This document shows positions 58,032 through 64,000 of a stretch of DNA of 64,000 nt, piece by piece. The position numbers and the translations under genes are program-made. The DNA comes from Demequina aurantiaca (GTDB taxonomy: Bacteria; Actinomycetota; Actinomycetes; Actinomycetales; Demequinaceae): the NCBI RefSeq assembly GCF_000975135.1, contig NZ_BBRF01000003.1, positions 124,001-188,000 of the forward strand, read 5' to 3'. The stretch's first letter is position 1; each line of letters starts with the position of its first letter. The notes under the pieces are model-generated. The model saw only the letters and a program-made list of their open reading frames with translations. It was not told where the DNA came from and did not search any database.

Positions 58032-58625
58032 CTACTGAGGGACGTGAATAGCCCAGAACTCGTCCACCTGGGCGCGCAATTGCTCCCGTGTTCCACTTCC
58101 GTCAAAGACGAAGTCGGCCACCGCCGCACGTTCCTCATCGGTCGCCTGCGAGTCGATGCGCGCCTGAGCGTGGTCGTGGAGCATGCTCCGAGTCTCCATG
58201 AGGCGCTTGAGGCGCACCTCGACGGGGGCCGCCACGGTCACGACCAACCCAAAGGCGCCGCCCTGGCCGGTCTCCACCAGCAGCGGAATGTCGTGCACCA
58301 CGACCGCCTCGCCCGCCGCGCGGGCCTGCTTGTCCATCGCGGCGGCCATGGCCTCGATATACGGATGCACGATGCCGTTGAGTCGCTCGCGCGCCCGGTT
58401 GTCGCCAAAGATGAGCTTGCCGAGGGCCTCGCGGTCGAGCTCGCCGCGCACCACCACCTGGTCTCCAAAAGCGTGGACGATCTCCACGAGGGCAGCCGAG
58501 CCGGGCTCCACCACTCGACGCGACAGCACGTCGTGGTCAACGACGTGTGCACCGAGTTCGCCCAGGCGCTCGGCCACCACTGACTTGCCTGCGGCGATTC
58601 CGCCCGTGAGTCCGATGCGAAGCAT
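58032..58625 (-). CDS. coaE: Dephospho-CoA kinase
   Basis: Last step of coenzyme A synthesis. 197 residues from the ATG at 58625 (MLRIGLTGGIAAGKSVV); P-loop GGIAAGKS at about 8-15, then VDHDVLSRRVVEPGS and the lid-region IPLLVETG. Upstream in-frame starts to 58718 add a non-homologous leader that overlaps the rpsA terminator region. No C-terminal GrpB-like domain, which some actinobacterial CoaE proteins carry. Confidence 0.94.
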   Translation of the reverse strand: MLRIGLTGGIAAGKSVVAERLGELGAHVVDHDVLSRRVVEPGSAALVEIVHAFGDQVVVRGELDREALGKLIFGDNRARERLNGIVHPYIEAMAAAMDKQARAAGEAVVVHDIPLLVETGQGGAFGLVVTVAAPVEVRLKRLMETRSMLHDHAQARIDSQATDEERAAVADFVFDGSGTREQLRAQVDEFWAIHVPQ

Positions 58626-58703
58626 GCGGGCAGTCTGGCACCTCACCCAGTTCCACGGCAAGACTGTGTGGCGCATTCCCCACGCGCTCGAGCCCCGGAA
58701 TGC

Positions 58704-58739
58704 AAGAACGGCCCCCACCGCGAGGTGAGGGCCGTTCTT
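58704..58739 (-). terminator. Terminator after rpsA
   Basis: Eleven-bp stem AAGAACGGCCC / GGGCCGTTCTT, one mismatch, four-bp CACC / GGTG and a four-base loop, 15 bases past the rpsA stop. On the minus strand the stem ends TTCTT and is followed by GCATTCC. Confidence 0.7.
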
Positions 58740-58754
58740 AGGTTAAGCGTTGGA

Positions 58755-60251
58755 CTAGTTGCCCGTGAGCTTCTCGCGCAGTGCCGCGAGGCGCTCGTCC
58801 GATGCCAGCGTGCCGGCGTCCGACGAGGACTCCTCGTCCTGCGACGAGTAGGACGTGGGTCCGTCGTTCTTGGGGCCACGCTTCTTGGCTGCGGCGGCAA
58901 CAGGAGCTGCCGTCTCTGCCTCGATGGCGGCTGCGTCCTGCTTGGCAACGAATGCCTTGTGCAGTTCCCAGCGCTCGTGTGCCTTGGCGTAGTCGGCCTC
59001 CCAGGCTTCGCGCTGCTCGTCGAAGCCTTCCTGCCACTCCTGCGTCTCGGCGTCGAAGCCCTCGGGGTACTTGTAGTTACCCGCTGCGTCGTACTCGGCG
59101 GTCATTCCGTACAGTGCGGGATCGAAGTCCTCACCGTTCGGGTCGACACCCTCGTTGGCCTGCTTGATGGACAGCGAGATGCGGCGACGCTCGAGGTCGA
59201 TGTCGATGATCTTGACGAAGACGTCCTCGTCAGCCGACACGACCTGCTCGGGCAGCTCCACGTGGCGCGTGGCCAGCTCGGAGATGTGCACCAGGCCCTC
59301 GATGCCCTCGAACACGCGCACGAAGGCGCCGAAGGGAACCAGCTTGGTGACCTTGCCGGGAACGATCTGGCCGATCGCGTGGGTGCGTGCGTACACGGCC
59401 CACGGGTCTTCCTGCGTTGCCTTGAGCGACAGCGAGACACGCTCGCGGTCCATGTCGATGTCGAGAACCTCGACGTCAACTTCCTGGCCCACGGAGACGA
59501 CCTCGTTGGGGTGGTCGATGTGCTTCCAGGACAGCTCGGAGACGTGCACGAGGCCGTCCACGCCACCCAGGTCCACGAAGGCACCAAAGTTGACGATGGA
59601 GGAGACGACACCCTTGCGCTGCTGGCCGGGAGCCAGTGCGGTGAGGAACGTCGAGCGCACCTCGGACTGCGTCTGCTCAAGGAAGGCACGGCGCGACAGG
59701 ACCACGTTGTTGCGGTTCTTGTCGAGCTCGATGATCTTGGCCTCGATCTGCTGACCGATGTAGGGCGCGAGGTCGCGCACACGGCGCATCTCGACGAGCG
59801 AGGCGGGAAGGAAGCCGCGGAGGCCGATGTCCACGATGAGGCCACCCTTGACGACCTCGATCACGGAACCGGTCACGATGCCGTCCTCTTCCTTGACCTT
59901 CTCGATGCTGCCCCACGCACGCTCGTACTGTGCGCGCTTCTTGGACAGGATGAGACGGCCTTCCTTGTCCTCCTTGGTGAGAACGAGGGCCTCGATGGTG
60001 TCGCCAAGGTTCACGACCTCATCGGGGTTGGCGTCGTGACGGATCGACAGCTCGCGGGAAGGGATCACGCCTTCGGTCTTGTAACCGATGTCGAGGAGAA
60101 CCTCGTCGCGGTCGACCTTAACGATGATGCCCTCGACGAGGTCACCGTCATCAAAGTTCTTGATCGTTGCGTCAATCGCGGCGAGGAAGTCTTCACTCGA
60201 GCCAATGTCGTTGACGGTAATGACGGTTTCTTCGGGGGTGGAGACGGACAT
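58755..60251 (-). CDS. rpsA: 30S ribosomal protein S1
   Basis: 498 residues with four S1 RNA-binding domains at about 38-107, 125-190, 211-279 and 296-365 (VVSSIVNFGAFVDLGGVDGLVHVSELS is the third). Actinobacterial S1 normally has four repeats rather than the six of E. coli. The C-terminal 130 residues are acidic and Ala-rich without domain, ending DERLAALREKLTGN. ATG at 60251, with GGAG about 11 bases upstream. Confidence 0.97.
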   Translation of the reverse strand: MSVSTPEETVITVNDIGSSEDFLAAIDATIKNFDDGDLVEGIIVKVDRDEVLLDIGYKTEGVIPSRELSIRHDANPDEVVNLGDTIEALVLTKEDKEGRLILSKKRAQYERAWGSIEKVKEEDGIVTGSVIEVVKGGLIVDIGLRGFLPASLVEMRRVRDLAPYIGQQIEAKIIELDKNRNNVVLSRRAFLEQTQSEVRSTFLTALAPGQQRKGVVSSIVNFGAFVDLGGVDGLVHVSELSWKHIDHPNEVVSVGQEVDVEVLDIDMDRERVSLSLKATQEDPWAVYARTHAIGQIVPGKVTKLVPFGAFVRVFEGIEGLVHISELATRHVELPEQVVSADEDVFVKIIDIDLERRRISLSIKQANEGVDPNGEDFDPALYGMTAEYDAAGNYKYPEGFDAETQEWQEGFDEQREAWEADYAKAHERWELHKAFVAKQDAAAIEAETAAPVAAAAKKRGPKNDGPTSYSSQDEESSSDAGTLASDERLAALREKLTGN

Positions 60252-60331
60252 GTAGTAGTTAACTCCGATATAGGTAGATTAAACGGATGGAATGGACATG
60301 ACTCAGGGCAGGACGCACTGGGCCATCGACT

Positions 60332-60361
60332 ATGGTATCCCGGCAAGCCCAAACGGCACAA
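60332..60361 (-). promoter_or_regulatory. Candidate rpsA promoter
   Basis: Minus-strand TTGTGC (60361-60356), 18 bases, TACCAT (60337-60332), about 75 bases before the rpsA ATG. The rest of the 210-bp gap to pfkA holds a six-bp CCGGCG / CGCCGG hairpin (60416-60440) that may end pfkA transcription. Confidence 0.45.
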
Positions 60362-60461
60362 TGCGCGCGCACAATCGTGACCTGCGCGTTACGTCCAGAC
60401 CGCCCCACACCCATGCCGGCGGACGATGCTGGCTCGCCGGGGAATCCGTCAAACCGTGTCG

Positions 60462-61481
60462 CTACAACCCGATCGCGGTGTCGAGTAGGTCGTCGGACAC
60501 GAACTTGGTCTTGCCGGCCATGACCTTGAACGGGCGCATCTGCACCTGCTCGCCGCGCAACGCAGTGAAGACACCCGTATTACCCTCGACCGCCGCATCG
60601 ATCGCCGCGACGCCAAACCGGGTCGCGAGCAGACGGTCGGTGGGCGTGGGCACGCCCCCACGTTGCGTGTAACCCAGCACGGTGAGGCGCGTGGCAAACC
60701 CGGTGGCCTCCTCGATGGCCTGAGTGATCTGGGCCCCGATCTGTCCTGCGATGGGGTTGCCCTTGGCGTCGAGGGTCTCGGACGGCTTCCACGACGACCC
60801 CTCGGCCGGTACGGCACCCTCAGCCACAGCGACGATGGAGAAGTTGCGGTGGCGGTGACGGTGGCGGATCTTCTTGACGATGTCGTCGATGTCGAAGGGT
60901 CGCTCGGGCGCCAGGATGATGTCGGCGCCACCGGCGACGCCAGCGGCGACAGCGATCCAGCCAGCGTGACGGCCCATGAGTTCCACCACCATGACCCGGT
61001 TGTGAGACTCGGCGGTGGAGTGGAGGCGGTCGATCGCCTCGGTCGCGATGGACACCGCAGTGTCAAAGCCGATGGAGGAGTCGGTCCCGACCACGTCGTT
61101 GTCGATGGTCTTAGGGATGCCGATGACCGGCACGCCTGCATTGTGGACCTTGGACGCCGCGCGCAGAGTGCCGTCGCCGCCAATGCAGATCAACGCGTCG
61201 AGGTTCTCACTCTGCGCAGTCTCGATGACGGCCTCAATTCCGCCCTCGACCTTGTGGGGGTGACAGCGCGCGGTGCCAAGCATGGTGCCGCCGGCGACCA
61301 GGATGCCGCTGACGTCTTCGCGGCTCATCGGCTGTGCGTCGCCGTCGATGACGCCCTGCCAACCATTGTGGAAGCCCATGATCGACACGCCGTGCTCGGC
61401 GGTTCCCCGCTTCACTACCGCTCGGATGGCTGCATTCAGCCCTGGGCAATCACCGCCACCGGTGAGGAGTCCAATACGCAT
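60462..61481 (-). CDS. pfkA: 6-phosphofructokinase
   Basis: 339 residues. LTGGGDCPGLNAAIR at the N-terminus, GGDGT at 101-105 and PKTIDND at 123-129 with the catalytic Asp 127, then MGRHAGWIA. Gly104 indicates ATP as phosphoryl donor (PPi enzymes have Asp), while Lys124 is the residue typical of the PPi clade; this combination is known from the actinobacterial ATP-PFKs of the long-clade type. It phosphorylates fructose-6-P. ATG at 61481 with TAGGCT six bases upstream. Confidence 0.94.
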   Translation of the reverse strand: MRIGLLTGGGDCPGLNAAIRAVVKRGTAEHGVSIMGFHNGWQGVIDGDAQPMSREDVSGILVAGGTMLGTARCHPHKVEGGIEAVIETAQSENLDALICIGGDGTLRAASKVHNAGVPVIGIPKTIDNDVVGTDSSIGFDTAVSIATEAIDRLHSTAESHNRVMVVELMGRHAGWIAVAAGVAGGADIILAPERPFDIDDIVKKIRHRHRHRNFSIVAVAEGAVPAEGSSWKPSETLDAKGNPIAGQIGAQITQAIEEATGFATRLTVLGYTQRGGVPTPTDRLLATRFGVAAIDAAVEGNTGVFTALRGEQVQMRPFKVMAGKTKFVSDDLLDTAIGL

Positions 61482-61487
61482 GTGTCC

Positions 61488-61493
61488 AGCCTA
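61488..61493 (-). promoter_or_regulatory. -10 element for a leaderless pfkA mRNA
   Basis: Minus-strand TAGGCT six bases before the ATG at 61481, identical to the rarA element. Confidence 0.5.
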
Positions 61494-61528
61494 GTTGCAC
61501 TCGAAGGGGTCAGTGTCGCACCAAAGTC

Positions 61529-64000
61529 CTAGTGCCCGGCGGTGCGCCAGTTCTCGCCAACTCCCACATTCACGTCGAGCGGCACCGTGAGCTCCGCGGC
61601 GCCGTGCATCTCGTCGCGCAGGATCTTCTCCACCGCATCGGCCTCTCCCGTTGCGGCCTCGATCACGAGTTCGTCATGCACCTGAAGGAGCATGCGCGAT
61701 TCCAGGCCCTCGGCCCGCAGCCGCGACTCTACTCCCAGCATGGCCCGCTTGATGAGGTCCGCGGCGCTGCCTTGAATGGGTGCATTGAGGGCCACACGCT
61801 CGGCGATATCGCGACGCTGACGGTTGCTCGAGGTGAGGTCGGGCAGGTAGCGCTTGCGACCAAAGATGGTTTCCGTATAGCCGTCCTTGCGGGCCTGCTC
61901 CACGACGGACTTGAGGTAGTCGCGCACGGCACCGAATCGAGAGAAGTAGTCGTCCATGAGCGCCTGCGCCTCGCCCACCGGCAGCTTCAGCTGGCGCGAG
62001 AGTCCAAAGGCGGAGAGCCCGTAGGCAAGCCCATAGGACATGGCCTTGACATGCCCGCGCATCTCGGGCGTCACGTCCTCGGGCTTCACGCCATAGACGC
62101 GCGAGCCCACAAACCGGTGCAGGTCCTCGCCGCCCTTGAAGGCCTCGATCAGAGCGCCGTCGCCGGACAGGTGCGCCATGATGCGCATCTCGATCTGGCT
62201 GTAGTCGGCGGTCACGAGCGTGTCGCATCCCTCGCCCACTACGAAGGCCTCGCGGATACGGTGCCCCTCCGGCGTGCGGATGGGAATGTTCTGCAGGTTG
62301 GGGTCCTTGGAGCTCAGGCGGCCCGTGGACGCGACCGTCTGGCTAAACGTCGTGTGAATGCGGCCATCGGAACGCACCGAGGCCGCGAGCCCGTCGATGA
62401 TCTGCGCCAACTTGGTGGAGTCACGGTGAGCCAACAGCGCCTCGAGGAACGGGTGGGGGTTCTTCTCATTGAGTTCCGCGAGCGACGCGGCATCGGTCGT
62501 GTAGCCGGTCTTGATCTTTTTAGTCTTGGGCATCTCTAACTGGTCGAACAGCACTTCTTGAAGCTGCTTGGGCGACCCTAGATTGACCTCGCGACCGCCG
62601 ATGGCCTCGTAGGCAGCATCGGCCGCCTGTCCAGCCCGGCCGCGTGCCTGGTCGCTGAGCGACTGCAGGTGTTCGCCGTCGATCGCGATGCCTGCGTTCT
62701 CCATCGTGGACAGCACCGCAATGAGCGGCACTTCCATGTCTCGGTACAGGTCCCCCATGCCGCGTTCCTCGACCTGCGCCTCCAGATCGAGAGCCAACGC
62801 CCCCACTACGGAGGCGCGCTCCGCCGCGGAGTGTGCCGCCGAGCTCTCCAGGCCCAAGTCGAGTTCGTCGCCCGCTGCGCCCGAGCCGATGCTCTGACTC
62901 AGGAAGCGCTGCGCCACATCCTCGAGTGAGAATCCGCGCTGGTCGGCATTGACGAGGAACGCCGCGATCTGGGTGTCGCCTACCACGCCTTCTAGGTCGA
63001 ATCCGCGAGCCTTGAGCGCGTGCCACGCGTCCTTGGCTCCGTGAAGCACCTTGGGGATGTCCGCATCGGAGAGCCACGCGCTCAGCAACTTGTCCTCCGC
63101 CGGGCTCAGCGCCGTCAGATCGATGGCCCAGGCCGTGCCCGGTGCATGGCACACACCAATGGCCCACGCGTCGGCATCGGCGCCGAGTTTGCCTTCCACA
63201 TATATATAGGCACGAGCGGCCGATGCGGTGGCGGCCTCGACGGCCTTCTCGCTCACCACTTCCACAACATCGGACGATGCTGGTTCGGCGAGGGCGCCCG
63301 GGTCACCATCCGCGACCAAGGGCAATAGCTTGTCGCGCAGCGTCTTGAACTGGAGCGCGTCGCACACCTCGTGGATGGCCGTGGCATCGGCGCCACCGTA
63401 CGCGAGGTCGGCAACCGTGAGCGGCAAATCCAGGTCTGTGACGAGGTGATTGAGTTCGCGGTTGAGCTTGACGTTGTCCAGGTGGGCACGCAGCGACTCC
63501 CCCGCCTTGCCCGGCACGTCCTCGGCGCGGTCCAGGATCTCGGGTAGCGAGCCGTACGTATTGATCCACTTCGCGGCGGTCTTGGGGCCCACGCCCGGCA
63601 CACCGGGAAGGTTGTCGCTGGTCTCGCCTACGAGCGCGGCGAGCTCCGGGTACTGGTGTGGAAGCAGGCCATACTTTTCCTGCACCGCCGGCGGCGTGTA
63701 CTTGACTAGGTCCGACACGCCCTTGCGGGGGTAGAGCAGGGTGACGTTCTCGTTGACCAGCTGAATCGTGTCCCGGTCGCCGGAGACCACCAGAACTGTC
63801 ATCCCAGCATCGGCGCCCTGCTTCGCGTACGTGGCCAGGACATCGTCCGCTTCGAAATTCTCTTTGTCGACCACCTCGATGCGTAGCGCGGCGAGCATCT
63901 CGCGCAGTAACGGTACCTGGGGGGAAAACTCGGGCGGCGTCTCATCACGGGTGCCCTTGTAGGACGGGAGCCGCTCAGTGCGGAAGGTGCCGCCAGGCAG
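61529..64000 (-). CDS. polA: DNA polymerase I (N-terminus beyond right edge)
   Basis: 823 residues are visible; the first 60-80 lie outside the window. Order: rest of the 5'-3' exonuclease domain (FRTERLPSYKGTRDETPPEF, EADDVLATYAKQGADAGM, VSGDRDTIQLV, GVPGVGPKTAAKWI), a 3'-5' exonuclease-fold domain in which the DEDD residues are not recognisable (AYIYVEG in place of the first motif), and the polymerase domain: motif A DYSQIEMRIMAHLSGD, motif B RGHVKAMSYGLAYG, motif C QVHDELVIEA. So flap nuclease plus polymerase without proofreading, as in other Actinobacteria. Takes part in repair patch synthesis with uvrABC. Confidence 0.97.
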   Translation of the reverse strand: MPGGTFRTERLPSYKGTRDETPPEFSPQVPLLREMLAALRIEVVDKENFEADDVLATYAKQGADAGMTVLVVSGDRDTIQLVNENVTLLYPRKGVSDLVKYTPPAVQEKYGLLPHQYPELAALVGETSDNLPGVPGVGPKTAAKWINTYGSLPEILDRAEDVPGKAGESLRAHLDNVKLNRELNHLVTDLDLPLTVADLAYGGADATAIHEVCDALQFKTLRDKLLPLVADGDPGALAEPASSDVVEVVSEKAVEAATASAARAYIYVEGKLGADADAWAIGVCHAPGTAWAIDLTALSPAEDKLLSAWLSDADIPKVLHGAKDAWHALKARGFDLEGVVGDTQIAAFLVNADQRGFSLEDVAQRFLSQSIGSGAAGDELDLGLESSAAHSAAERASVVGALALDLEAQVEERGMGDLYRDMEVPLIAVLSTMENAGIAIDGEHLQSLSDQARGRAGQAADAAYEAIGGREVNLGSPKQLQEVLFDQLEMPKTKKIKTGYTTDAASLAELNEKNPHPFLEALLAHRDSTKLAQIIDGLAASVRSDGRIHTTFSQTVASTGRLSSKDPNLQNIPIRTPEGHRIREAFVVGEGCDTLVTADYSQIEMRIMAHLSGDGALIEAFKGGEDLHRFVGSRVYGVKPEDVTPEMRGHVKAMSYGLAYGLSAFGLSRQLKLPVGEAQALMDDYFSRFGAVRDYLKSVVEQARKDGYTETIFGRKRYLPDLTSSNRQRRDIAERVALNAPIQGSAADLIKRAMLGVESRLRAEGLESRMLLQVHDELVIEAATGEADAVEKILRDEMHGAAELTVPLDVNVGVGENWRTAGH

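Overview
The window is GC-rich (roughly two thirds G+C by eye), gene-dense and almost entirely chromosomal housekeeping sequence from an actinobacterium. The gene content and order point to the order Micrococcales (something like Cellulomonadaceae or Demequinaceae; this is inference from gene order, not an identification). Supporting markers are rbpA, whiA, opcA beside zwf, an actinobacterial-type LexA box, the yvcK-rapZ-whiA and scpA-scpB-parA-xerD clusters, and aroB-aroK-aroC.

Layout. 1-2339 (minus): aroC-aroK-aroB, translationally coupled, aroB running off the left edge. 2421-15535 (minus): a complete monoderm type IV pilus operon (pilB, pilT, pilC, major pilin, three large minor pilins, prepilin peptidase, pilM, pilN, pilO), closed by an intrinsic terminator just before aroC. 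15789-20993 (minus): aroE, mltG, ruvX, alaS. 21142-24233 (minus): rpsD, a repeat-bearing gap of about 450 bp, a SHOCT-domain gene, rarA. 24339-25869 (plus): a lipoprotein and a secreted PKD-domain protein, the only plus-strand genes in the first 35 kb. 25915-34341 (minus): der, a PlsC-like acyltransferase, cmk, tyrA, aroH, an RluB-type pseudouridine synthase, scpB, scpA, parA, xerD; then ctaB (34359-35324, minus). 35423-42262 (plus): the oxidative and non-oxidative pentose phosphate operon tkt-pgi-zwf-opcA-pgl, without a transaldolase gene. 42331-47683 (minus): SelW-like protein, rbpA, secG, the glycolytic run gap-pgk-tpiA, whiA. 47700-54321 (minus): yvcK, rapZ, uvrC, uvrA, with a perfect LexA box upstream of uvrA. 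54428-54715 (plus): YciI-like protein. 54738-64000 (minus): terC-like, uvrB, coaE, rpsA, pfkA and polA, which runs off the right edge.

Most interesting points. (1) A 10-base word, GCCGATGCTG, occurs 13 times exactly (counted by eye on both strands), far more than base composition predicts, and its 7-base core is close to one per kilobase but sparse inside the pilus operon. (2) Nine genes share an identical start architecture, a TANNNT hexamer exactly six bases before an ATG or GTG, which predicts widespread leaderless mRNAs including uvrA, uvrB, uvrC, rarA and pfkA. (3) The pilus operon encodes a PilX-like minor pilin carrying five ricin-type beta-trefoil repeats and a PilV-like minor pilin carrying tandem Ig/cadherin-like domains, separated from the major pilin gene by a perfect 18-bp stem-loop. 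No tRNA, rRNA, CRISPR array, insertion sequence or prophage was seen.
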